Assembly: GCA_902787955.1 (NCBI GenBank)
Contig: CADAIJ010000001.1
Coordinates: forward strand, 186,001-250,000
Direction: 5' to 3'
DNA from: an uncultured Erysipelotrichaceae bacterium
GTDB taxonomy: Bacteria > Bacillota_I > Bacilli_A > RFN20 > CAG-826
DNA: 64,000 nucleotides
Shown: in pieces, positions 16,589-26,255 of the stretch
How the letters are laid out: every line of letters starts with the position of its first letter
Position numbering within the stretch: position 1 is the stretch's first letter
The notes under the pieces: generated by a model
What the model was told of the DNA's origin: nothing
Databases searched by the model: none
Seen by the model: only the letters and a program-made list of their open reading frames with translations
Position numbers and translations under genes: made by a program

Positions 16589-18917
16589 CTTCAATTTCTT
16601 TAATTAGATACATTCTACTTCCGAAGTCTCCCATTAAGCGGACTCCATCATTTATACCAGTTCCCGCCCATTCATGTTGGAGAAGGATAGCGCGGTTATT
16701 AAGTAAATTACCTTTAACAATATATTTTTCTTTTTCGCCGTCCATTGTCTTTAAGTTAGAAAGTATTCTAACAAGCGCTCCATTAGGATTAAGATGAATT
16801 GGACTAATAGCGTTAACTAAGCTACCAAACTTCTTTAAATTATGGTCGACTGGGACAACTTCTACTTTATAAGTAGCGTTATCATTTAAATCCACTCCTT
16901 TAAGATTTAAATCAGGAGCGTTCATCTTTTGAAGTTTGTTGTAATAAATTATTACTTCATCTTTTTCACCTTTAGAGACGAAAGAATGAATATTATCTTT
17001 AAAATCTAACGAACCAAATTGATAGAACTTACCATATTGGAGAGTCATTCTATTTTCTTTATATATGTCTATATAGTGTTTAACTCTTTTTTCTTCGGTT
17101 TTTTCCATTTCGGAGAAAATAAGTTCAAAACCTAAAACACCAAAAGAGGCAACATTAAAGCGAGATTCAAGTGGAGTTCTTCTTAAGGTTTGAGAATGTG
17201 GAGAAGCTGAAATATGATTGGATAAACTTGAAGGTGGATAGGCTAAAGCGTAACCGGATTGAATCATCAGTCTTTCATAGCTATCAGTATCATCACTTGT
17301 CCATGTTTGTGGGAAGTAACGTAGCATTCCTAAATCAAAACGGTTACCACCACTGGAACAACCTTCAAATAAAACATCAGGAAATTCTTTAGTTAATTCT
17401 TTCATCACGCGGTATAAACCTAGCATATAGCGATGATAAAATTCGCCAGCAGAAACCCCACCAATGATATCGGAAATATGGCGGTTCATATCCCATTTAA
17501 CATATTCGATATTAGCGGATTTTAAAGTCTTAGATACATTTTCAATAATGTAATCTTGGACCAAAGGATTAGATAAATCTAAGATATATTGATTACGTCC
17601 TTTAGCAGGATCACGGTCATAATTTTTAATTGCCCATTCAGGATGAGCTTTATAGAGATTAGAATCTGGGTTAACGGATTCTGGTTCAAACCATAACCCA
17701 AATTTCATATTTAGTTTATTGATCTTTTTTGCAAGGCCATCTAGTCCACTAGGAAGTTTCTTCTTATTGACGTCATAATCGCCTAAGCCACTTTTATCAT
17801 CGTTACGAGTGGAGAACCATCCATCATCTAGAACAAATAGTTCAACGCCATATTTTGATGATGCTTTAGCCAGCTTTAGTAATTGACTTTGTTTAAATTT
17901 AGCACCAGTAGCTTCCCAGTTATTGATGGCTATAGGCCGGGGAAAGTTGTTCCATTTTGGCTCAATGACGTGGTTATTAACGAAACTATGCATATGTTGA
18001 GATGCATCATTAATACCTTTATTAGAGTAAGTCATTATAGCGAATGGAGTTTCAAATACTTCTTTATCTTTCAAAAGATAGTCAAAGCAGAATGGGTTGA
18101 TACCACTCATAAGACGGAGAATACCATAATTATCTAATTGAACTAATTCTAAGTGGTTACCACTATACATTAAGTTAACTTCGATAACTTCACCGTTTTC
18201 ATATGTTGTGGCTTTATCTTTAATTAAGAAGAATGGATTATGGCGGTTAGAGGAACTACCAGTTAAAGAAGATACTTGATAAATTCCTGGCTTAATTTCT
18301 TGGATAGCTTTATTAGCTTCATTAGCCCAGCCACCATGAAGGGTTAATATTTCATAATCGTGATTATTGATATCCATTAACATTGATAAAGCTTTTAAGA
18401 TATGAAGATCTTTACCAGTGTTATTCTTAACGATAATGTTACGAGCAATAACATCATCTTCAATAAAGACTAAGTAATGTAATTCTATAGTTAAATCAAT
18501 GTTTCTATCTTTAAGATAGATAATTAATTCTTCGTCAGCGTGATGAGGAGATGGGAGAGTCTTAAGTTCCTTGATATCTTTATTAATTTTATAAGAGTCA
18601 TAATTAAAGTCGAAAACGTAACCATATTCTTCGTTTTTAAAAAGGATTTGAGTCTCGCGGTAGTCACCTTTATGTGGGAAAGAGAATTCTAAATAAGCAT
18701 GGTCCATTGAGAACTCATGGTCTTTTTCATCTTTATAGGCTACAGAAGAACCTTTATTAATTGTGATATTTTGCTTAATAGCATCGATATTAAAATCAAT
18801 TAAATCGATGTGTCTTCCAAAATAATCATGAAGTAATAAACCTAATTCGTTAGTGTGAAAAATATAGCTATTATTCTTTGTTTCAAGCACAAAGACTTTG
18901 TCATTCGTTTTAATCAT
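16569..18917 (-). CDS. GH36 alpha-galactosidase
   Basis: The 782-residue protein has the full bacterial GH36 layout: an N-terminal beta-sandwich, a (beta/alpha)8 barrel from about 330 (WNNFPRPIAINNWEAT, ELFVLDDGWF) and a C-terminal beta domain. The nucleophile Asp is in KWDMNR near residue 474, and the acid/base Asp is in TSDDTD near residue 540. It removes alpha-1,6-galactose from melibiose, raffinose or stachyose. There is no signal peptide, so the substrate must be imported; no transporter is in this operon. TAGGAG precedes the ATG, with a TATAAT box at 18940-18945. Confidence 0.94.
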   Translation of the reverse strand: MIKTNDKVFVLETKNNSYIFHTNELGLLLHDYFGRHIDLIDFNIDAIKQNITINKGSSVAYKDEKDHEFSMDHAYLEFSFPHKGDYRETQILFKNEEYGYVFDFNYDSYKINKDIKELKTLPSPHHADEELIIYLKDRNIDLTIELHYLVFIEDDVIARNIIVKNNTGKDLHILKALSMLMDINNHDYEILTLHGGWANEANKAIQEIKPGIYQVSSLTGSSSNRHNPFFLIKDKATTYENGEVIEVNLMYSGNHLELVQLDNYGILRLMSGINPFCFDYLLKDKEVFETPFAIMTYSNKGINDASQHMHSFVNNHVIEPKWNNFPRPIAINNWEATGAKFKQSQLLKLAKASSKYGVELFVLDDGWFSTRNDDKSGLGDYDVNKKKLPSGLDGLAKKINKLNMKFGLWFEPESVNPDSNLYKAHPEWAIKNYDRDPAKGRNQYILDLSNPLVQDYIIENVSKTLKSANIEYVKWDMNRHISDIIGGVSAGEFYHRYMLGLYRVMKELTKEFPDVLFEGCSSGGNRFDLGMLRYFPQTWTSDDTDSYERLMIQSGYALAYPPSSLSNHISASPHSQTLRRTPLESRFNVASFGVLGFELIFSEMEKTEEKRVKHYIDIYKENRMTLQYGKFYQFGSLDFKDNIHSFVSKGEKDEVIIYYNKLQKMNAPDLNLKGVDLNDNATYKVEVVPVDHNLKKFGSLVNAISPIHLNPNGALVRILSNLKTMDGEKEKYIVKGNLLNNRAILLQHEWAGTGINDGVRLMGDFGSRMYLIKEIEDGNKKD

Positions 18918-18994
18918 AGTAAAAATCTCCTACTTAATGATTATAACAATTAAGGTTTTATAAATCTTTAATATTATTAAAATTTAATATTTTT

Positions 18995-19034
18995 CATATA
19001 GGAAGTCACCTCTTTGAGACATATTTTCCCAAAC
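18995..19034 (-). repeat. Dispersed repeat family, copy b
   Basis: Read on the minus strand this copy has TTTGGGAAAATATGTCTCAA followed by AGAGGTGACTTCCTATATG, close to the full consensus including the 3' tail. It lies about 80-120 bp upstream of the GH36 start, between that gene and the terminator of the lipoprotein gene. Confidence 0.6.
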
Positions 19035-19040
19035 AATAGG

Positions 19041-19072
19041 CAAAATAAAAGAGCCACAGATTAGTGTGACTC
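19041..19072 (-). terminator. Terminator of the 22799-19091 secreted-protein operon
   Basis: On the minus strand an 8-bp stem (19065-19072 with 19051-19058, one G-U) and 6-nt loop are followed by TTTTATTTTG. Confidence 0.8.
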
Positions 19073-19090
19073 TTGTAGTAGGATTTGTAA

Positions 19091-22000
19091 TTAGTCGACG
19101 ACTTTTGTGAATGTTAATTCGTTTGGTCTAGAAGACCATTGATCAGCCAACTTAGTGAGGAATTGAACTTTAATTGTTCCATCTTCATTAATTGTACCGC
19201 GTTCGTTTGTGTCGAAGTTAGCATTAAACATACAGTAAGAGGCGTAATCAGCAGCATCGCGGATACTATCGCGTCCAGCATAGGTGAATGTGATTTGTCC
19301 TTCACTTACTTCGTATGTGAATAAGCAGTTATAGTTATAAGCTTTTCCATCACCATCAACATAGCTTCTACGATATTCGCCTGTTCCATCATTCTTGAAA
19401 ACGAGGCTAAATGTATTGCTATATCCACTGAGCATCTTAGTTGTGGTAAATGTACCAACTATATCAAATTCTTCACCAGAACTTTCACTTACAACAATTA
19501 TATAAGATGTAGTAATTCCATCATACGCAACTGTTACAGTATATGTTCCAGCGGTAGACATATTATAGCCACTGAAGGTTGCACCAGTGATTTCTTTTAC
19601 GCTTCCATCACTATAAGTGCCTTTAACGGTTGGTTCAACGAATGTATCTCCAACAGTGTAGGAAGTCTTTGGATCCACTACTGCAATACTTTTTAAGGTA
19701 GCAGGAGTAGCGGATTTTTTAGAAATAGTAATTGTAACTTCACCAGCAGGCATTGTGAATTGATAAACACCAGTCATTGGGTTAGGACCAACATATTCAA
19801 TAGCGGTTCCATTAGAGTCTTTAATTTCTAAATTAAATTCAACACTTTGTTCGTTAACAACTTTGAATTGAACGTTTTGTCCAGCCTTAGCCTTCTTTTC
19901 AGTTGGATAAGTGACATTGACTGATAATCCATTTGTAAGGTCGTTAACAGTGTTAATTTCATATGTTTCTTCCACTGCTTTTGGAGTAACCACAACCCAG
20001 AATTCGGCATCGTATTCAGGCATTACAAATTCAAATTGTGGTATAGTAAGTGCGCTTTCATCACTAATTTGTTCTTCAATTGCGCCTTGTTCATCATAAG
20101 GCATGAACATAACGAATTCATAGCCTTCTTTGACTTTAAAGTTAATCTTTACTCTATCACCAGCATTTGCTTCGACTGGCATTTCGCCATTTTCAAAGTC
20201 AAAGACATCACCTTCGATTGGGTCATAATTGCTATCAATTGCGACATAAGAGATGGAGTATTTTTCTTCTACTTCACCACCACTAATGGTAATTGTATAA
20301 GCATCAAATTTTTCAACGCCATTTTCAGCATAATAAACGATAACTTGTTGCGTACCAGCTTTAGTCATATCTGGAGAAGTGACTCTAGTTGGGCTTACTT
20401 CTTTAGAAGTACCATCACTATAATAAGCGGTAACTTTACCATCAAATATAAAGGTGTCATTAACGTTATATGTAGTTGTGTAACCAGAAAGAGTGATCTT
20501 GGTTAAAGTCTTTTCTTCTACTGGAGGTTCTTTATTATATTCATCCACTGAATCATTAGTGATAGCGAGTTGAACTTGGACATATCCTTTATAGCTAGAT
20601 TTACCAGCTTGGACGATATCACCAAATCTAATTAATGAATTATAGTCATCATTAAGAGTGTAGAAGAAGAATGTGCCAAGAGAACCAGAAGGTTCGAAGC
20701 CATTTTCTTTTTGTAAATCAGTGTAATCCTTAATGAATTTAACTGCTTCATCATAGGTTGGAATATAAATATTAAAGTAGGCTGTTCTAGTTGGAACAAC
20801 TAAAGCATAGAAATCTGAACCATAAGCTTCATTAGCTTTCGCAGTTCCTTCAAGGAAATTAGATACTTTATAAGATCCAGTTAATGGGAATTTCTTAATT
20901 AAGCCTTTAGCTTTAGAAGATTGAATATAAGAGTTAGCTAAATCAACGGTAACGATTTCTTCAGCGGTTTTAGTTGTGTGAACAAACTTAACAGTGAAGA
21001 CACCTCTTGGGAAATAATATCCTGTTTTAATTCCGTATTTATCAACGGTTTCTGGAGAAGTAAATCTCATTTCAATCGCGTAGGTATGAACGAGTTTTGC
21101 TTCTTCATCAGTTACTTCGTAAACATATCTAGTATCGGATTTCTTAACAAAGTTTTCATCCTTATCTAAGATCGCTCCATAAGCGGAGGTTAAATCTCCG
21201 GAAGCATAGTCTTCAAGTTGAGAAACATATTCACCACTTGAAACGCCTCTAACCATTCTATAGGAATAAGATAATCCATCAATAAATGGAGGCACTACTG
21301 AGTTATAGTAAGTGTTAAAGAAGGAAACATCTGCTTCACTCCATCTAAGAGGGGCACTATAAGTTGTAGTAGGTTCTTTAACATAGTTTTCAAATGATTC
21401 ATTATGAGTAGAACCGATATTTTTAACTCTGATAGTAACGATATGTGGTTCTTGGATGAAGGTATCATCTAAGCTGCCTGCGTCTTCAGATTGATAGTTA
21501 TAAATATAAGTACCAGATAAGACGAGCTCATTTTCTTCACCTTTAATCTCTAAGACTTCAGGTTCGGTAGCGTAGACGACATAATCACCAAAAGCTAAGT
21601 TGCCAACGATTGCTTTAATCTCTCTATTTTTAGTGTTATAGATGTTATCACTAACACGAGTGAATTCATTTTGAAGAAGTCCGATATGTTCTAACGCTAA
21701 AGCGTAAAGATCAGACATGCCAAGAGATACGTTAGTAGCAATAAACGCTCCTGGGATAACAGCACTTCCTGCTTTAAGGGATTCAAATTCAACAATACCT
21801 TGGTCTTTTTGTCTAATAAAACCATAGTATTCAAGTGAATCACCATCAGTGTAAAGAACATCATTATTGATGTTAAACATTGAATACTTGGAGATATATT
21901 TAGATGTATCTTCAAGGGAGACACAGCTTATATCCGCGGTATAGTTATGGTTTTTAAGGATGTTTTCAACATGGGTTTCAACATAATCCTTTGTGACAGT

Positions 22001-22183
22001 ACCACTATCGGATGTACCTTCACTATCCTTAGAAGTATCACCACTACCTTCACTTGTAGAATCAGATGGGTTTTCACTTCCAGATGGATTAGATCCTGAA
22101 TCACCTCCAGGTGTAGAAGTACACGCGGAGAGGAGTAACGCAAGCGTTACAAACGCGGATGAAAATAGTTTGAATTTGGTCAT
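19091..22183 (-). CDS. Large lipoprotein with bacterial Ig-like (Big_3) domains
   Basis: The 1030-residue precursor has a lipoprotein signal with lipobox LSAC (Cys21) and a Ser/Gly/Asp/Glu linker to about residue 65. A long unrecognised region follows, then two Big_3-like domains, each opening with a TL(T/K)(K/S)I-type strand (from about 556 and 828) and containing a YSDGT/TYSDGS motif. Further beta domains lie between them. The last 100 residues contain FKNDGTGEYRR, resembling a lipocalin-like lipoprotein domain. It is probably displayed on the outer face of the membrane; no enzyme motif was found. It follows a secreted-protein gene by 16 nt with a strong AAGGAGG site, so the two are co-expressed. 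Confidence 0.8.
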   Translation of the reverse strand: MTKFKLFSSAFVTLALLLSACTSTPGGDSGSNPSGSENPSDSTSEGSGDTSKDSEGTSDSGTVTKDYVETHVENILKNHNYTADISCVSLEDTSKYISKYSMFNINNDVLYTDGDSLEYYGFIRQKDQGIVEFESLKAGSAVIPGAFIATNVSLGMSDLYALALEHIGLLQNEFTRVSDNIYNTKNREIKAIVGNLAFGDYVVYATEPEVLEIKGEENELVLSGTYIYNYQSEDAGSLDDTFIQEPHIVTIRVKNIGSTHNESFENYVKEPTTTYSAPLRWSEADVSFFNTYYNSVVPPFIDGLSYSYRMVRGVSSGEYVSQLEDYASGDLTSAYGAILDKDENFVKKSDTRYVYEVTDEEAKLVHTYAIEMRFTSPETVDKYGIKTGYYFPRGVFTVKFVHTTKTAEEIVTVDLANSYIQSSKAKGLIKKFPLTGSYKVSNFLEGTAKANEAYGSDFYALVVPTRTAYFNIYIPTYDEAVKFIKDYTDLQKENGFEPSGSLGTFFFYTLNDDYNSLIRFGDIVQAGKSSYKGYVQVQLAITNDSVDEYNKEPPVEEKTLTKITLSGYTTTYNVNDTFIFDGKVTAYYSDGTSKEVSPTRVTSPDMTKAGTQQVIVYYAENGVEKFDAYTITISGGEVEEKYSISYVAIDSNYDPIEGDVFDFENGEMPVEANAGDRVKINFKVKEGYEFVMFMPYDEQGAIEEQISDESALTIPQFEFVMPEYDAEFWVVVTPKAVEETYEINTVNDLTNGLSVNVTYPTEKKAKAGQNVQFKVVNEQSVEFNLEIKDSNGTAIEYVGPNPMTGVYQFTMPAGEVTITISKKSATPATLKSIAVVDPKTSYTVGDTFVEPTVKGTYSDGSVKEITGATFSGYNMSTAGTYTVTVAYDGITTSYIIVVSESSGEEFDIVGTFTTTKMLSGYSNTFSLVFKNDGTGEYRRSYVDGDGKAYNYNCLFTYEVSEGQITFTYAGRDSIRDAADYASYCMFNANFDTNERGTINEDGTIKVQFLTKLADQWSSRPNELTFTKVVD

Positions 22184-22199
22184 AAGTTGGCCTCCTTAT

Positions 22200-22799
22200 T
22201 TATTGATAGGAACACATAAATTCAATAACAATATCTGTTATGTAAACAGAATAACTACCAGAGTAGCCAAAGCGAACATAATTGGCGCCATTTAATTCTA
22301 TACTGCCGCCACTGCTAGTAATAGGTAAGTCACCATATTTTGAAAAAGTTGAACCATCATTTGAAGTGTAAACAGATAATGTTCTAGTATTGTAAGTGTT
22401 ACTAGTCATAGAAATCCTAGTTATACTTTGAAAACAAAAGTCAGAACTTCCAGAATTAGCACTTAAAAACCTTAAATCAGGCTCTACTGAACCTTTATCG
22501 AAAGTGCCACACATAACAGCAACATAGGCAGTACCTAAACTGACATTAGATGCATTATAGCAATATAGTTTGGTGCCATTTTGTGAGAGACCACTTGTAT
22601 AATAATAGTCATTTCTAGAGATGTTCTGAGTTGTACCTGGAATGGTTCTATTAAAAGTAATTGATCCAGGTTGTTCTCCAGTAGCAAATAAGTTATTCGC
22701 TACATTATGATTATTACCAGCGCCAATACCCATAGCCATTACGCCGACGGTTAACGGAAGGATAATTGCACTTGCAATCATTAAACTTTTCTTTGTCAT
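22200..22799 (-). CDS. Secreted protein with a C-terminal beta-sandwich-like region
   Basis: The 199-residue protein has a Sec signal peptide (hydrophobic 5-26, no lipobox Cys) and a mature part of short beta strands rich in Ser, Asn, Thr and Tyr. The segment SVYTSNDGSTFSKYGDLPI followed by YVRFGYSG recalls carbohydrate-binding or discoidin-like sandwiches, but I cannot assign a family. AAAGGAGG precedes the ATG. It is the first gene of an operon with the 1030-residue lipoprotein, so the soluble protein and the anchored one may act together at the cell surface. Confidence 0.65.
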   Translation of the reverse strand: MTKKSLMIASAIILPLTVGVMAMGIGAGNNHNVANNLFATGEQPGSITFNRTIPGTTQNISRNDYYYTSGLSQNGTKLYCYNASNVSLGTAYVAVMCGTFDKGSVEPDLRFLSANSGSSDFCFQSITRISMTSNTYNTRTLSVYTSNDGSTFSKYGDLPITSSGGSIELNGANYVRFGYSGSYSVYITDIVIEFMCSYQ

Positions 22800-22996
22800 A
22801 TAACTTCCTCCTTTTAATTAAATAATTAATTTGAAGTTGCAATAATATTTATATTTTTAATATAGCATGTCAATAAAATATTGAATTCATCTTTTTTCAA
22901 AAAATATAAAAATGACTATGAAATTAGTCACATTATATTTAAGAATATAAAATCTTATGATTGACTATATCAACTATGTAAATCTATGAAAGTGCT

Positions 22997-23770
22997 TTAG
23001 TCTTCAAGATAGATTTCTTTAAGTTTAGGGATATCCACTCCTAAAGTGTTAGTTAAAAAGTTAGTTATTGAACCATATTTTTCGTTAATCGCGTTAATCG
23101 CACTTTCAAGATATTCTAGTTTTGCAGAGAAGACATCCACTAAAGAGGAATGATAGCTTTCGTTATAGAAATGTTTATCTTTTACTTGGTCGATAAGTCT
23201 ATCTATTTTCATCGCCATAGCCTTATTTGTGTATAGATAATCTTCTTTCGCGGTTTCTAAGTCCACTCCTAAAGCTGTTTCGAATAGGAAAGCAGCAAGA
23301 CCAGCGCGGTCTTTACCTTGAGAACAATGGAAATAAGTTACTTTATCTTTCTTAGATATTATCTTAAAAAACTCTTTATAAGCGCCTATTCCGATTTCTT
23401 CACTAACAAGTTCAACATATTGTCTTTTTAAATGATTAAAACCAGAATCACCTGCGTTAACAAACCAGATGAGGTTTCCATCTTCTTTAAAGTTATTCTT
23501 TGTGTTTGGATTAGATTTAATCGCTGGGAAGTTATGATAAGAAATGCCTTCGATATGAACATCAGGACGTTCTTCATATTCAAGCTTGGTTCTAAAATCG
23601 ATAATATCGGTTAAGTGCCAGGATTTAATGATTTCAATATCTTCTTCATTAACGCGAGAAAGTACTCCCCCACGATATATCTTTCCATACTTAATATGAT
23701 GGCCGTCTTGAGTAACTAGACCGCCTAGATCACGGATATTTTTTTGCCTTGATAATTCGAAGTATCTCAT
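22997..23770 (-). CDS. Tyrosine-protein phosphatase (dual-specificity-like)
   Basis: The 257-residue protein carries the CX5R phosphatase signature HCSQGKDRAG near residue 148 and the N-terminal RQKNIRDLGGL and GKIYRGG motifs of the bacterial Y_phosphatase3 family. These enzymes dephosphorylate phosphotyrosine, phosphoserine or phosphoinositide substrates; the substrate here is unknown. No Shine-Dalgarno sequence is present. A perfect TATAAT (23782-23787) lies 11 nt upstream of the ATG, so the mRNA is probably near-leaderless. It is divergent from the GH2 gene, with about 85 bp shared between them. Confidence 0.88.
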   Translation of the reverse strand: MRYFELSRQKNIRDLGGLVTQDGHHIKYGKIYRGGVLSRVNEEDIEIIKSWHLTDIIDFRTKLEYEERPDVHIEGISYHNFPAIKSNPNTKNNFKEDGNLIWFVNAGDSGFNHLKRQYVELVSEEIGIGAYKEFFKIISKKDKVTYFHCSQGKDRAGLAAFLFETALGVDLETAKEDYLYTNKAMAMKIDRLIDQVKDKHFYNESYHSSLVDVFSAKLEYLESAINAINEKYGSITNFLTNTLGVDIPKLKEIYLED

Positions 23771-23808
23771 AAGTCTTTTCTATTATAGCATTAATAAATA
23801 TTTGATAC

Positions 23809-23837
23809 TTAATAATTATAAATTATTTTGTTATACT
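23809..23837 (+). promoter_or_regulatory. Candidate promoter of the GH2 gene
   Basis: TTAATA (23809-23814) and TATACT (23832-23837) are spaced by 17 bp and end 18 nt before the ATG. A TGGAG ribosome binding site lies between the promoter and the start codon. The -35 box is weak. Confidence 0.45.
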
Positions 23838-23855
23838 CATTGTTGGAGTTTACTT

Positions 23856-26186
23856 ATGAAAATTAATTTAAATTATGACTGGAACTATATAGATAATTAT
23901 AAGGAAGAATATCTCACTAATTCTTTTAAGGGAGAAATGATTAATATCCCTCACACAGTTAAAGTTCTCCCATATAACTATTTTAGTGAGAAATCTTATC
24001 AATTTATCTCAACTTATGAAAAGGTGTTTGAAGTAAACGAAGAACTTGTGGATACCGTTTCTATTCTTCGCTTCGAAGCATTTATGCTTAAAGCTAAGGT
24101 TTACTTCAATAATAAATACTTAGGTGAATTCGTAAGTGGATATATTCCAGTCGAAATAGATGTTAGTAAAGAAATTATTAAAGGTAAGAATAGATTAGTA
24201 GTCGTACTTGATAGTTCTGAAGATAAGGATGTTCCACCTTTTGGTTTCGCTGTGGATTATCTAACTTTTGGGGGAATCTACCGCGAAGTTAGCTTAAATA
24301 TTCATCCAAAAGTATATTTAAAAAATATATTTGTTCACGGAGATGATAAAGGTGTTATTAATATCACTCATGATTTAGTGGGTACCTCTAATAGCACTTC
24401 TATTACTTACTATTTATATAAAGATAATATCTTACTTGATAGCTTTAATACCTTATCTTATGAACTTAAAGACTTTAAGCTTTGGGATATAGATAATCCT
24501 AACCTTTACACTTTAAAAACTGTAATTAAATCAGGTTATGGAGAAGAAGAATATAATACCAGATTTGGCTTTAGAAAAGTTGAATGGAAGAAAGATGGTT
24601 TTTATCTTAATGATAAGAAAATCAAATTAGTGGGTTTAAATAGACACCAAGCCTATCCATATATTGGTTATGCAGCATCTAAATCTTTACAAGAATATGA
24701 TGCGGATAAACTTAAATTTGAAGCGGGTGTTAATGTGGTTAGAACATCCCACTACCCTAATAGTGAACATTTCTTAAATAGATGTGATGAAATAGGTTTA
24801 CTTTTAATTAATGAGATCCCAGGCTGGCAACATATTGGAAAAGGTGAAGTTTGGAGAAAGAACTTCATGAGAAATATTGAGTCAATGGTTATAGAAGAAA
24901 GAAACCATCCATGCTTAATTGCTCATGGAGTAAGAATTGATGAATCAAAAGATGATCATGAATTATATTTAGAAGCAAATAAACTCGCTCATAAGCTTGA
25001 TCCATATAGTTACACAACCGGGGTGAGAAATGTCACTAATAGTGAGTTACTTGAAGATATCTATTCTTATAATGACTTCTCTAACTGGAGCGTTGATTCA
25101 ATTGGCTTACTAGCCAAAAAACAAGTTAAGAGTGCTAAAAACCACCCATATCTAGTTAGTGAAAATATGGGACATATGGGCCCTACTAAAGCTACTTCTG
25201 ATATGAAAAATAAAAGAATCCACGCCTTAAGACATTTAGTGGTTCTTAATGATTCATTTAAATATAACGATATCACTGGTTCAATTGGTTGGTGCTTTGT
25301 AGATTATAACACTCATGTTGATTTTGGAAGTGGAGACCATATCTGCCCTCATGGTGTCTTTGATTTATATCGTAATCCAAAACCAGCTTATGCTTCATTT
25401 GCTTCTCAACAAGATAAATTCCCAGTTATGGAAATAATATCTAATTTAAAACCGGGCGATGTTAACGCGGCAATGTTTGATGATATTTATGTTTTAACTA
25501 ACTGCGATTATGTTGAACTTTATAAAAACGGCGAGTACGTTAATAAATTCTATCCAGACTTTAAAGGTAAATATAAGTATTTAAAACATCCACCAATCTA
25601 TATTGATGATTTAGTGGGTATTACCTTTAAAGAAGATAAGATTCCTGAAAAACATTGGGCAAAAGTTGGAAAGATGTTTAGCTATGCCGCAATCCATGGT
25701 TTTGATTCACTTAATCTAAAGATGAAGCTTTATCTTTTTAGAATGATGAAACAATACCATATCGATTATGACCAACTATTAGATTATTGGAATAAATATG
25801 TCGGTTCCTGGGGTGGTATCGCAAAAATATACACCTTTAAAGGATATAAAGATGGAAAACTAGTTAAAGAACAAACTCTTGGTCCATCCCATAAATTCGA
25901 TTTAAGAGTGGAAAACTATAAAGATACTTTAGTTAATGAAGATACTTACGATATGACGATGATTAACCTTCATTATATCGATGAATATGGCGCTTTAATG
26001 CAATATGCGAATAAAGTAGTTCATGTTGAAGTGAGTGGCCCTATTGAACTAATAGGAGACAAAGAACAAGCTTTATTAGGCGGGCAATTATCACTTATGA
26101 TTAAGTCTAAAAAAGAAGCTGGTTTGGCTAAAGTTAGAATCACTTTAGAAGATATTGTTAAAGAGATTAATTTAGAAGTTAAATAA
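23856..26186 (+). CDS. Glycoside hydrolase family 2 enzyme (beta-galactosidase/glucuronidase-like)
   Basis: The protein of about 776 residues has the GH2 order: sugar-binding jelly roll (NIPHTVKVLPYNYF, GGIYREVSL), immunoglobulin-like domain, then TIM barrel with RTSHYPN. The acid/base Glu lies in HGVRIDES, a variant of the usual NE motif seen in a GH2 subgroup. The likely nucleophile Glu is in LVSENMGHM. The C-terminal part is a further beta domain. No signal peptide, so it is cytoplasmic. I start it at the ATG 23856-23858, because TGGAG lies upstream of it and the added N-terminus of the longer frame lacks one. The exact sugar cannot be predicted. Confidence 0.85.
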   Translation: MKINLNYDWNYIDNYKEEYLTNSFKGEMINIPHTVKVLPYNYFSEKSYQFISTYEKVFEVNEELVDTVSILRFEAFMLKAKVYFNNKYLGEFVSGYIPVEIDVSKEIIKGKNRLVVVLDSSEDKDVPPFGFAVDYLTFGGIYREVSLNIHPKVYLKNIFVHGDDKGVINITHDLVGTSNSTSITYYLYKDNILLDSFNTLSYELKDFKLWDIDNPNLYTLKTVIKSGYGEEEYNTRFGFRKVEWKKDGFYLNDKKIKLVGLNRHQAYPYIGYAASKSLQEYDADKLKFEAGVNVVRTSHYPNSEHFLNRCDEIGLLLINEIPGWQHIGKGEVWRKNFMRNIESMVIEERNHPCLIAHGVRIDESKDDHELYLEANKLAHKLDPYSYTTGVRNVTNSELLEDIYSYNDFSNWSVDSIGLLAKKQVKSAKNHPYLVSENMGHMGPTKATSDMKNKRIHALRHLVVLNDSFKYNDITGSIGWCFVDYNTHVDFGSGDHICPHGVFDLYRNPKPAYASFASQQDKFPVMEIISNLKPGDVNAAMFDDIYVLTNCDYVELYKNGEYVNKFYPDFKGKYKYLKHPPIYIDDLVGITFKEDKIPEKHWAKVGKMFSYAAIHGFDSLNLKMKLYLFRMMKQYHIDYDQLLDYWNKYVGSWGGIAKIYTFKGYKDGKLVKEQTLGPSHKFDLRVENYKDTLVNEDTYDMTMINLHYIDEYGALMQYANKVVHVEVSGPIELIGDKEQALLGGQLSLMIKSKKEAGLAKVRITLEDIVKEINLEVK

Positions 26187-26197
26187 GTATTTTAAAA

Positions 26198-26237
26198 GCC
26201 TCATTTTTCCCAAAGAGGGGATTTCTGAGGCTTTTTT
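26198..26237 (+). terminator. Terminator built around dispersed repeat copy c
   Basis: The stem GCCTCA (26198-26203) pairs with TGAGGC (26226-26231) and is followed by TTTTTT. The 22-nt loop is the repeat core TTTTTCCCAAAGAGGGGATT. It sits between the convergent GH2 and GT-B genes and may serve both. The same loop is found in copy e with a different stem. Confidence 0.75.
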
Positions 26238-26255
26238 AGTGTTTTAAGCTAGATT

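Noticed and set aside
20036-20506. Antisense open frame of 156 codons in the 1030-residue lipoprotein gene
   Set aside because: Aromatic-rich composition with no homology-like motif and no start signal; a shadow.
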